Shown here: piece after piece, positions 25,954 through 32,913 of the stretch
Layout of the letters: each line of letters begins with the position of its first letter
Position numbering within the stretch: position 1 is the first letter of the stretch
NCBI GenBank assembly: GCA_015152555.1
Contig: SUTS01000018.1
Location: 1-32,913 of the forward strand
DNA: 32,913 nucleotides
DNA from: Cyanobacteria bacterium SIG26
GTDB taxonomy: Bacteria > Cyanobacteriota > Vampirovibrionia > Gastranaerophilales > Gastranaerophilaceae
Reading direction: 5' to 3'
The notes under the pieces: model-generated
What the model was told of the DNA's origin: nothing
Databases searched by the model: none
The model's input: the letters and a program-made list of their open reading frames with translations, nothing else
Position numbers and translations under genes: made by a program

Positions 25954-27378
25954 ATGGATATTTCGGAAGTAAATGTTTTATGGAATAAGGTTAAAGATGA
26001 GCTCGAGGTAAATATTCCTGAGCATGTTTTTCAAACGTGGGTAACTCCATTGGAGGCAACAGATTTTGAAAATAATACGCTGGTAATATTTTCCCCACAT
26101 CCGATGGCTGTAGATATTTTAAAAAAAAGTTGGTCTGCGGATATAAAATCTGCGGTCAAGGCTGTATTAGGTGATGAGGCAACTTTTTCATTGTCTTTTG
26201 ACGCGGATTATGCTGATAAATACATCAAAGCTCGTAAAAAAGAGTTGTCAAAAATTGTTGCAGGTCAAACAGAAGAAGATAAAAAAATTGAAGATGCAAA
26301 ACTTTCTTTGGCTCAAATGCAGTCTGATGCTAATCTGAATTTGAATCTGAAATTTGATAATTTTGTTGTCGGTGAAAATTCAAAATTTGCTTATAATGCT
26401 GCTTTTTCTGTCGCAAATAATCCTTCTAAAAAGTTTAATCCGTTATTTATATACGGAGCTTCCGGTTTGGGTAAAACTCATTTGATGCAGGCAATCGGTC
26501 ATTATGTTATATTTAACAAGCCTAATCTAAAAGTCCGTTATATCAGAATGGAAGAATATTTTAATGAGTGGGTTAAATGTTTCCAATATAACGATAACCC
26601 TAATGTTAAGAAAAAACAGGGTTGCAATAATACTTTGATGAGAAAGTTTCATCAAAAATTCCAAAATGTTGATATTTTATTGATGGATGATATCCAATTT
26701 ATTGAATCTAAAATGAAAACGATGGAAGATTTTTTCTCAACATTTGAGGCTTTGTATACTAATAATAAGCAAATTGTTATTGCATCAGACAGGTTACCAA
26801 AGGATATTCCGACATTAGATAATCGATTAAGAACCCGTTTTGAAATGGGGCTTGTTGTGGATATTGTTCCTCCGGATTTTGAAACAAGGTTTGAAATTGT
26901 TAAAGCTTATGCAAAAGAATTAGAAGTAGAAGCTGATGATGATGTGTTTGAATATATTGCCGATAATTTTGTTAATAATGTGAGAGAATTAAAAGGTGCG
27001 TTTAATAAAGTTAGTGCTTATGCAGAATTTTCAGGACTTGGTGTAACGTTAGCCTTAGCTCAAAAGGCTTTGAATTGCGAGGTCCGCAAAAAAGAAATAA
27101 CTGTCGAAAAAATCGCTCAAGCAGTGGCTGATTATTATGAATTGACGATTAAGGATTTGAAAAGCACTGCAAGACAGCAAAAAATTTCGCACGCAAGACA
27201 TTTGGCAGTTTATTTGGCAAGAGAAGTATTGCAAATGAGTTATGAATCAATTGGGGAGTTTTTCTGCAAAAAACATACAACAATTATGTATTCGTGTGAT
27301 TTAATTGCGGATAAGATTAAAACAGATAGCGACATTTGTCGTGTGATTGATGATATAAAATCAGCGTTGAAGGGGTAA
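25954..27378 (+). CDS. dnaA: Chromosomal replication initiator DnaA
   Basis: 474 aa, all four domains. Domain I (1-75, LWNKVKDELEVNIPEHVFQTWVTPL-type start), a charged linker (about 85-125), the AAA+ core with Walker A GASGLGKTH (about 168-176; the Gly-Ala start is less common than GGVGLGKTH) and Walker B ILLMDDIQF, sensor region ASDRLPKDIP, and domain IV with QKISHARHLAVYLAREV and CKKHTTIMYS for DnaA-box binding. Binds ATP and oriC to open the duplex. Followed by ruvA after 4 nt, so co-transcribed; dnaN is not adjacent, as in many Cyanobacteria. Leaderless start predicted. Confidence 0.97.
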   Translation: MDISEVNVLWNKVKDELEVNIPEHVFQTWVTPLEATDFENNTLVIFSPHPMAVDILKKSWSADIKSAVKAVLGDEATFSLSFDADYADKYIKARKKELSKIVAGQTEEDKKIEDAKLSLAQMQSDANLNLNLKFDNFVVGENSKFAYNAAFSVANNPSKKFNPLFIYGASGLGKTHLMQAIGHYVIFNKPNLKVRYIRMEEYFNEWVKCFQYNDNPNVKKKQGCNNTLMRKFHQKFQNVDILLMDDIQFIESKMKTMEDFFSTFEALYTNNKQIVIASDRLPKDIPTLDNRLRTRFEMGLVVDIVPPDFETRFEIVKAYAKELEVEADDDVFEYIADNFVNNVRELKGAFNKVSAYAEFSGLGVTLALAQKALNCEVRKKEITVEKIAQAVADYYELTIKDLKSTARQQKISHARHLAVYLAREVLQMSYESIGEFFCKKHTTIMYSCDLIADKIKTDSDICRVIDDIKSALKG

Positions 27379-27382
27379 TTTA

Positions 27383-28003
27383 ATGTACGATTATTTTAAG
27401 GGATTTTTTGCACATAAAATTTGTAATGCAAAAGGCTGTTTTGCAACAGTTGATGTTGGTGGTGTCGGTTATATTTTAGAGATTATGGATAGAGATTTTG
27501 CCAAGCTTCCTGTTGTTGGTGAAGATGTAAAATTATATTCAGTATTAATTCACCGTGAAGATAAAATGGCGTTGTGTGGATTTCTAAAGCGTGAAGATAG
27601 AGATATTTTTAATATTTTGACTTCTGTTTCCGGAGTTGGTTCAAAAATGGCTTTGACTTTGTTAAATTCATTTGATGTAAGTGATTTGGTCGGTTTTGTT
27701 TTGGATGGTGATTATAAAGAACTTACAAAAGCTAAAGGTGTCGGGCCAAAGTTGGCTCAGAAAATTATTTTGGAATTAAAAGATAAATTAACGTCTTATC
27801 AAGAGTCTGCGCCGATTGAAAAAATTAAATCCGTAACGACAGTTAATCCTCAAAATATCGAGGATGCACAACTTGTAATGTTATCTTTGGGTTATGCAAA
27901 AGATGAGGTATCAGATTCTATTTCCAAAGCTGTGCAAAAAATATCTTCTACTGCTTCTGCAGAAGAAATTTTAAAAGAAGCTTTGAAAATTTTGTCGGTT
28001 TAG
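27383..28003 (+). CDS. ruvA: Holliday junction branch-migration protein RuvA
   Basis: 206 aa, normal size. The N-terminal OB domain (MYDYFKGFF .. GYILEI .. HREDKMALCGF), two helix-hairpin-helix motifs (LTSVSGVGSKMALTLL and LTKAKGVGPKLAQKI), a flexible linker and the RuvB-contacting C-terminal domain (EDAQLVMLSLGYAKDEV). Tetramers hold the four-way junction for RuvB. The AGGGG-type RBS overlaps the end of dnaA. The stop abuts the convergent WYL gene. ruvB and ruvC are not seen. Confidence 0.95.
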   Translation: MYDYFKGFFAHKICNAKGCFATVDVGGVGYILEIMDRDFAKLPVVGEDVKLYSVLIHREDKMALCGFLKREDRDIFNILTSVSGVGSKMALTLLNSFDVSDLVGFVLDGDYKELTKAKGVGPKLAQKIILELKDKLTSYQESAPIEKIKSVTTVNPQNIEDAQLVMLSLGYAKDEVSDSISKAVQKISSTASAEEILKEALKILSV

Positions 28004-28936
28004 TTAGTCGTTATAATTGTTTAATGTTTCATTAACTAAATCTAAAAATTCATAACGCATACCAACAGGTGTCATAATTTCACAGTCAGATGCATATCTT
28101 AAAAGTCTGTTCATTAAATTCTCCGGAGATTCGTTTTTATTAACGACTATAATACTTCCGTCACTTAATGTTTCGCTTAAATATTCACCTTCTTTGTATT
28201 TATAATTTTTGGCAAGACGATTTTTTAATTTATAAACAACGGTTAGTCCGCGCGTATTTTGATTTTGAATTTGTGGAGTGTTTTCTATTAGTAAGATATT
28301 TGGTAATGCGAGTTCAACATTTTGTTTTTTCTTTGTATCATAAGCTAAAAGATAAGCGTATTTAGAGCCAAATAAAACTTCTTTTGGTATAAAAAAAGAA
28401 TTATACGGTTTGTAATTTTTTAAATACGTGATTTTTGTTAATCGACCATCTTTACACAACTTTTGGCATTGTTCTATTTGTTCTTTACTATCAAGGTATT
28501 TGAACGCAAAATCATAAGATTTATCTATAGTTAAATTGTCATACGTGTTTTTATCTTCATTGTTCATTCTGAGATTGATTTTTTCTAAAAATTCGCTAAT
28601 GCTTTCAGATAAATCTTTGTCCGGAAATTCGTTTACAAAAGATGCAAATATGCTTAACGCTTTAATATCTTCCAATGTTAAATCCAAAGAGTATAAGCAA
28701 CTTTTAAGTCGGTATTTGCTTTTGTGCTTTTCTACTTTTATGCCAAATACTTTTAAAGTGTTTGTATATTTGTTAAGTGCAACGTGTAATCCGTTTGGAT
28801 TTTTTTCGTAGTTTTCTTTTTCTAAATCGTCTTTAAAAATTTCCAGCACTCTATTATAATCTGCGTTATCTTCGTAAAGCAGTTGTAAAAAACGAAAAAT
28901 TTTATTGCAACCATCTATTTTAGTTTTCTTTGACAA
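28004..28936 (-). CDS. WYL-domain transcriptional regulator 2
   Basis: 310 aa. Winged-HTH-like N-terminus (IFRFLQLLYEDNADYNRVLEIF), a middle helical part (DIKALSIFASFVNEFPDKDL), then a WYL domain (about 170-235: KITYLKNYKPYNSFFIPKEVLF, YAYLLAYDTKKKQNVELALPNI) and a C-terminal WCX segment (NLMNRLLRYASDCEIMTPVGM, RYEFLDLV). Start: TTG at 28934-28936 with AGAGGA 7 nt upstream; no nearby ATG fits. It overlaps the upstream WYL gene by 17 nt, so the two are translationally coupled and probably form a heteromer, as PafB/PafC do in Actinobacteria. WYL proteins sense nucleic-acid or nucleotide ligands; the targets here are unknown. Confidence 0.82.
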   Translation of the reverse strand: MSKKTKIDGCNKIFRFLQLLYEDNADYNRVLEIFKDDLEKENYEKNPNGLHVALNKYTNTLKVFGIKVEKHKSKYRLKSCLYSLDLTLEDIKALSIFASFVNEFPDKDLSESISEFLEKINLRMNNEDKNTYDNLTIDKSYDFAFKYLDSKEQIEQCQKLCKDGRLTKITYLKNYKPYNSFFIPKEVLFGSKYAYLLAYDTKKKQNVELALPNILLIENTPQIQNQNTRGLTVVYKLKNRLAKNYKYKEGEYLSETLSDGSIIVVNKNESPENLMNRLLRYASDCEIMTPVGMRYEFLDLVNETLNNYND

Positions 28937-29867
28937 TGTATTCCTCTTTGATTTTCTTTAGTTCGTTAATAATATCGGCTTTGAAATTACTTGGGTATAA
29001 AACCTTACATTTGCTTGCATGAGACAATACTCTTTGCATTGCCTCAAATTTGCTTTTTGTAGTCATTTCAATCAGATATTTGGATTTGTCTTCTTGTATG
29101 ATTTTTTCACAATCAAGTAATTCGATTTCTATGTTTCCGTCTTTAAAATAATTATAACCGACAATAATTTCCGGAACTTCAATTGTTTTATTTTCGATAT
29201 TTACACTAACAATTTTAATTATTCTATTTACAAGAAAACTTGAATATGATTTATGTTCTGAGCTGTTACCAAACACATATAATTTACCATTTTTTATTTC
29301 CAGTTTGTCAACAGCCATTGTGATATTTTTATGTCCTGAACGCGGAGAATTGTATAAAAATGTTATTTCGGTACTGTTTTTAGCATAATTCATTAGATTT
29401 TTTATTATATTTTTATCAATATTACTTATTGGAGAAACATTCATCAGTGCAATTTTTAAATCTTCGTTATTTATATGCTCAGAAATTTTTGAAAAGAAGC
29501 TTTGTAATGCTAATAAGTCGTTAATATCAATAGACTTAGAAATGATTTTAAAAACTTTAATAATACTTTTTACTTGTGTTTCACTAATATTTAGAGTAAA
29601 CGGGTGTGCATCCAACACAAATAGAACCTTAGAACCCTGTTTGATTTTACTGATTTTGCAGCCGAATTCTTCTAATGTATAAATATAATTCCTTATTTGT
29701 TCGGGTGAAACGGTTTCTTTTAAGTATTCGTTTGTTGCAAAACTTTTTTGAATTTCTTTGTAAGTTTTAGGTCCTTCAGAAAGCAATGAAAATATTAGTA
29801 TTGATTTAAACGCAGTAAAAGACATCAGGTTATAAGTTACAGTATTTGTTTTTAAAAATTCTTTCAT
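28920..29867 (-). CDS. WYL-domain transcriptional regulator 1
   Basis: 315 aa. N-terminal winged HTH (FTAFKSILIFSLLSEGPKTY, then KEIQKSF .. VSPEQIRNYIYTLEEFGCKI), a middle helical domain, then a WYL domain (about 180-230: TEITFLYNSPRSGHKNITMA, LEIKNGKLYVFGNSSEHKSY) and a C-terminal extension ending HASKCKVLYPSNFKADII. The ATG at 29865-29867 is preceded by AAAAGGA; the frame extends to a GTG at 29906 without RBS support. Possible promoter on this strand: TTGGAA (29921-29926), N18, TAGACT (29897-29902). First gene of a coupled WYL pair that faces dnaA-ruvA. Confidence 0.8.
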   Translation of the reverse strand: MKEFLKTNTVTYNLMSFTAFKSILIFSLLSEGPKTYKEIQKSFATNEYLKETVSPEQIRNYIYTLEEFGCKISKIKQGSKVLFVLDAHPFTLNISETQVKSIIKVFKIISKSIDINDLLALQSFFSKISEHINNEDLKIALMNVSPISNIDKNIIKNLMNYAKNSTEITFLYNSPRSGHKNITMAVDKLEIKNGKLYVFGNSSEHKSYSSFLVNRIIKIVSVNIENKTIEVPEIIVGYNYFKDGNIEIELLDCEKIIQEDKSKYLIEMTTKSKFEAMQRVLSHASKCKVLYPSNFKADIINELKKIKEEYIVKEN

Positions 29868-30086
29868 AACTTTTCCTTTTGGCTTCCTTAAATCCCAGTC
29901 TATCACAAATTTTCAGGATTTTCCAATTGCAAATTGTCATGCTTGTATCTCATATACTAAATTTACATTGTCAAATAAAATTTGTCGAAATTTTTACATG
30001 AATTCATTAAATTTTCTTCATTAAGTTTTGCTAACACGATTTTTACCTACTGTTTCAAGGGGCATGGTCAAATGTAAAATTTTTGT

Positions 30087-30468
30087 AGTTTTTTGTTACT
30101 TGTTTTTCGGTTACCTTAGCGATAGATTTAAATACATAAGGAAAGCCGAATCAAAGAAATAATGGCTACCAGATTAGTGGAAGGGTTATTGGTTACTTAT
30201 TAGTTGTAAGTAATCGTCAGGCATAAAATTAAGTTGGACGTATGAAATAGAGGTGATGGCAAAAAGTCCACAAGTAGGGAAAAAGAGATTATTGAGGTAA
30301 AAAGTCGTAAGACTGTATGATTAGGGATATTTTAATATATTAGTTTACATCTAAAAAGTTTGTATATCTAAGTTATTTGGGAGAAAAGTAAAGACTTTTA
30401 GAAGAGAGTTAGTAAGGATAGTTGTAAACTTTTAATTAGCTTGTACTTGCAAAGGTACAGGCTTTTTT
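30087..30468 (+). ncRNA. Candidate structured non-coding RNA, class unknown
   Basis: No ORF fits, yet a terminator (30438-30468) ends the region and dense helices precede it: TTCGGTT/AGCCGAA (30106-30112 with 30144-30150) stacked on CCTTA/TAAGG; GGTTACTTA/TAAGTAATC (30191-30199 with 30207-30215); TGGAC/GTCCA (30235-30239 with 30266-30270); AGTC-GTAA-GACT (30303-30314), a GNRA-type loop; and a long-range AGTTTACA/TGTAAACT (30342-30349 with 30423-30430) enclosing AAAAGT-AAAG-ACTTTT. A TAAAAT at 30075-30080 could be its -10. It does not show tmRNA, RNase P, SRP RNA or common riboswitch signatures; 6S RNA is possible but unproven. It may alternatively be a long anmK leader. Confidence 0.5.
30438..30468 (+). 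terminator. Terminator before anmK
   Basis: AGCTTGTAC / GTACAGGCT stem (one T.G pair), loop TTGCAAAG, then six T. It lies only 14 nt before the anmK ATG, so it ends a separate upstream transcript or attenuates anmK. The possible anmK -35 (TTGCAA, 30447-30452) is in its loop. Confidence 0.85.
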
Positions 30469-30475
30469 ATATATT
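30447..30475 (+). promoter_or_regulatory. Promoter of a predicted leaderless anmK mRNA
   Basis: TTGCAA (30447-30452), 17 nt, TATATT (30470-30475), then AAAACT and the ATG at 30482. It overlaps the preceding terminator hairpin. No RBS. Confidence 0.55.
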
Positions 30476-30481
30476 AAAACT

Positions 30482-31618
30482 ATGTCAGAATTAGAGGTTA
30501 AAAAAGTTATAGCATTAATGTCTGGAACATCTTGTGATAGTATAGATGCTGGTTATTGTGAGGTTTATCCTGACAAAAGTGTGAAATTAATCCGTGGGAT
30601 AAATTATGAATATCCCGAACATGTAAAGGCTAAAATTTTTCAAATATTTAGGGGCGAAGCTTCGATAAAAGATATTTGCCAGATGAATTTTGTCATTGGT
30701 GAATGTTTTGCAAATGCGGCAAAAATACTTATAGAAGAATACGGCAAACCTGATTTTATATCGAGTCATGGTCAAACGGTTTATCATTATCCGTTTGATG
30801 AAAGTATTGATAATTTGAGTATGAAAAGTACGTTACAAATTGGAGAAAGTTCTGTGATTGCGCAACGTACAGGTTGTATGACTATTTCGAATTTTCGAGA
30901 AGCAGATATAGCACAAGGTGGTCAAGGAGCACCTTTAGTTTGTTTTGCGGATGAGGCTTGGTGGGGTAAAACACGTAATTTGCATAAAAATTTTGCGATA
31001 CAAAATATTGGTGGGATTTCTAATGTAACAGTTGTTTCTCAAGATTATGAAACTTTTGGGTTTGATACTGGTTTGGGAAATATCATGATTGATTATTGTA
31101 TGAACAAATATTTTAATGAACCGTATGATTACGATGGAGAAATAGCATCTTGTGGAGTGATTGCTGATAATTGGTTGGAGTGTTTGTTACAAGATGAATA
31201 TTATTTTATGGAAGCGCCAAAGTCTACCGGACGTGAGTATTTTTCACCGCAGTATATAGAAAATTGTTTAAGATTTGCGCCTGAGGATCCGAAAGATATT
31301 ATAGCAACGGTAACTGCACTTACTGCAAAATCAATAGCACAGGCTTATGAAAGATTTGTGTATCCAAACGTTGGAATACATGAAGTTGTAGCTTGTGGTG
31401 GTGGTGCTTATAATAAAACGCTTATGGGCTTTTTGCGTAAATATTTACCTTCATATATAGATTTAAATACCAGTGAAGATTATGGAGTTTCGATTAATTT
31501 TAAGGAAGTAATGGCGTTTGCATTACTTGGTTATTGCACGTATTATGGAATCCCAAATAATTTGCCGTGTTGTACGGGAGCAAAACGCAGAGTTGTTTTG
31601 GGGAAAATAACGGGGTAA
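30482..31618 (+). CDS. anmK: Anhydro-N-acetylmuramic acid kinase
   Basis: 378 aa, usual length. Phosphorylates and opens 1,6-anhydro-MurNAc to MurNAc-6-phosphate in cell-wall recycling, which fits a Gram-negative-type envelope. Signatures: ALMSGTSCDSIDAGYCEV (phosphate loop), FISSHGQTVYHYP, FREADIAQGGQGAPLV, IQNIGGISNVT, FDTGLGNIMIDYCM, STGREYFSPQYI, and the CGGGAYN nucleotide-binding segment near the end. Its start has no RBS; a leaderless transcript is predicted. murQ and other recycling genes are not in the window. Confidence 0.96.
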   Translation: MSELEVKKVIALMSGTSCDSIDAGYCEVYPDKSVKLIRGINYEYPEHVKAKIFQIFRGEASIKDICQMNFVIGECFANAAKILIEEYGKPDFISSHGQTVYHYPFDESIDNLSMKSTLQIGESSVIAQRTGCMTISNFREADIAQGGQGAPLVCFADEAWWGKTRNLHKNFAIQNIGGISNVTVVSQDYETFGFDTGLGNIMIDYCMNKYFNEPYDYDGEIASCGVIADNWLECLLQDEYYFMEAPKSTGREYFSPQYIENCLRFAPEDPKDIIATVTALTAKSIAQAYERFVYPNVGIHEVVACGGGAYNKTLMGFLRKYLPSYIDLNTSEDYGVSINFKEVMAFALLGYCTYYGIPNNLPCCTGAKRRVVLGKITG

Positions 31619-31630
31619 GTATAAATACTA

Positions 31631-31650
31631 AATCTTCTGTTATGGAGATT
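31631..31650. terminator. Weak hairpin between convergent genes
   Basis: AATCTTC-TGTTAT-GGAGATT, a 7-bp stem with one T.G pair between anmK and the coiled-coil gene. No clear U-run on either strand. Confidence 0.3.
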
Positions 31651-31660
31651 CAATAATATA

Positions 31661-32911
31661 TTAAGTTAGCATATTGGATTGAATTTCGTTAATTCTTGCC
31701 AAATTAGCATTCAATTCAGCTTGTTTTTCATTCCGTTTAGTTAATGCTTCTCTTTCTTTGTCACTAGTTGCACTGTCGTTAAAATCGTACTTAGTATTTA
31801 ATTCGTTAATTTCTCTACTTAGAGTTTCATTTTTTCTGGTCAGTTTTTCTATTTCTTTTTGTTCCTCTCTTTGCATTTTAGCCAGACGTTCTCTTTGTTC
31901 AAGAATTTCGGATTTTAATGTTTCCATATCTTGAAGGTGTGTGTCTAATGCATTTTGAGCATTTTCTACTGCTTTTTCTTGTTCATTCAATTCTGCCAAT
32001 TCATCTTGTTCACGTATTAATTGTTGTTCTAATTTAGCATATTCAGCTTTCTTTTCTGATAAGGCTCTATTTGCGTCATCTAAAGCTTTTTGTTTTTCTT
32101 CTAAATTTTGTTCAAGTGCTTCAAATGCATCTTTTCTAGCCCCTAGATTATCTTTGGCTGTTTGGAGTTCATTTTCGGCATTTTGCAATTCATTATTAGC
32201 TCTATCAAGGTTTGTCTTAGCGGTATCTAACTTCTGTTCTATTTGTGCTTTTCGTTGTTCTGCAGCTTGTAATTGGGCAGAAACTCTTGCGTATTCAGGA
32301 CTGCTTGCATCTAGTCCCGCTAAAGCACTTTTTAATTGGCTAATATCACTATTAACTTGTCCTAAGGAAGCAGTTAGAGAATCAACCTCTTGTTGTGCAG
32401 TCGAAACGGCATCTTTTTTCAATGCAACATTTTCTACAGCTTTACCGTAAGTTGCGTCCGCTTTTGTTATCTCATCTAAAGCATTTTGCCTATCAATTTT
32501 TGCTTTATCTACATTACCTTCAAGTTTGTTGATACATTGCTCACCCTTAGTTTTCAATTCGTTCATTTTTGTTTCAATATCGGTTATACTACTTTGAACA
32601 ACTCCTTTTCTTTGAGTAATTGCAGCTTGATTGGCTTTAGCCGTAGTGATGTTATTTTGTAAAGTCTGAGTTTGTCCATCCATATTTTGATATTGGATTT
32701 CAGCAGATTGAATACAACTACTTAAAGCCATCGAATTTGAGGCCGCCTTCATATCATTAATTGAAGAAGCTACAACGCTGCTATTCAAACTACCAGCCCC
32801 GGCCCCCTTCGGTTCAAGCTGATCGACAGCAGATTTGGTAGTATTTTGTGTATTACCAATAACACCTAATTTGTTAAGCATACCGAAAGTATTGTTGATA
32901 AGATTACCCAC
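31661..32911 (-). CDS. Long coiled-coil protein, possibly partial at the window edge
   Basis: 416 aa visible, from a GTG at the very edge (32909-32911); the true start may lie beyond the window. The first about 55 residues are Asn/Ser/Gly-rich (MGNLINNTFGMLNKLGVIGN). From about 60 to 410 it is almost unbroken heptad-like coiled coil, rich in Ala, Gln, Glu, Lys (AQQEVDSL .. LKSALAGL .. EQKLDTAKTNLDRANNELQN .. RERLAKMQREEQKEIEKLTR). No signal peptide or membrane segment. Resembles filament or tail-fibre-chaperone-like coiled coils only in composition; no family assigned. Confidence 0.75.
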   Translation of the reverse strand: MGNLINNTFGMLNKLGVIGNTQNTTKSAVDQLEPKGAGAGSLNSSVVASSINDMKAASNSMALSSCIQSAEIQYQNMDGQTQTLQNNITTAKANQAAITQRKGVVQSSITDIETKMNELKTKGEQCINKLEGNVDKAKIDRQNALDEITKADATYGKAVENVALKKDAVSTAQQEVDSLTASLGQVNSDISQLKSALAGLDASSPEYARVSAQLQAAEQRKAQIEQKLDTAKTNLDRANNELQNAENELQTAKDNLGARKDAFEALEQNLEEKQKALDDANRALSEKKAEYAKLEQQLIREQDELAELNEQEKAVENAQNALDTHLQDMETLKSEILEQRERLAKMQREEQKEIEKLTRKNETLSREINELNTKYDFNDSATSDKEREALTKRNEKQAELNANLARINEIQSNMLT

Positions 32912-32913
32912 AA

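Noticed and set aside
30256..30300. Tiny ORF MAKSPQVGKKRLLR with AGAGG just before it
   Set aside because: RBS-to-ATG spacing of 2 nt is too short and the segment pairs in the proposed RNA structure.
30100..30440. Region considered as RNase P RNA, tmRNA or SRP RNA
   Set aside because: No GAGGAAAGTCC/AACCCGG core, no tag-peptide ORF or TCCACCA end, and no SRP GGAAGCA-type loop.

Overview
This is AT-rich chromosomal DNA from an uncultured-type bacterium. The best fit is Candidatus Gastranaerophilales (Melainabacteria/Vampirovibrionia, the non-photosynthetic sister group of Cyanobacteria, mostly from animal guts). This placement is an inference. It rests on the prepilin signature (FTLPEILITIGIIGIVAAM), a large protein starting MGLAASQAR, SepF next to the PLP-binding YggS protein, dnaA not linked to dnaN, and several proteins I recognise only from that lineage. 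I saw no tRNA, rRNA, CRISPR array, transposase or prophage gene.

Layout. 1-468: repeat-rich intergenic DNA. 469-1670 (-): yggS-sepF operon (PLP homeostasis, division). 2040-2849: ZupT-type metal transporter behind a leader rich in inverted repeats. 3008-3421: small lineage-specific protein with a sigma-28-like promoter. 3468-4856: a cluster of tiny regulators (two stand-alone LuxR-type HTH proteins, an XRE protein, a lone receiver domain). 4954-6488: small exported protein coupled to aroC. 6495-9803: three unrecognised proteins with membrane segments. 9941-10852: prepilin-like protein. 11119-14471: tsaD, gap and, on the other strand, tgt. 14630-18182: large Pmp-like autotransporter. 18344-21254: fba, holA, holB-like. 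21268-23121: XRE regulator, plsY, thioredoxin, small protein. 23325-25121: large helical-ended protein with a second sigma-28-like promoter. 25122-25953: repeat-packed intergenic region. 25954-28003: dnaA-ruvA. 28004-29867 (-): two overlapping WYL-type regulators. About 30087-30468: candidate structured RNA ending in a terminator. 30482-31618: anmK. 31661-32911 (-): coiled-coil protein reaching the window edge.

Most striking: the prepilin and autotransporter genes are unrelated but share one 5' module of -10 box, RBS, ATG, exactly ten codons, then a poly-G tract. The tract has 10 G in the prepilin gene (frame open) and 11 G in the autotransporter (frame closed; 10 G would open it and restore a signal peptide). 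This looks like slipped-strand phase variation of two surface structures. The autotransporter passenger carries GGA[ILV] and FxxN repeats like Chlamydia Pmp proteins, some of which are themselves known to be poly-G phase-variable.

Two regulatory patterns recur. Two lineage-specific genes share TAAAGTTT-N11-GCCGTAA promoters, which match the sigma-28/FliA consensus. At least five housekeeping genes have a -10 box ending exactly 6 nt before the start codon, which predicts leaderless mRNAs.
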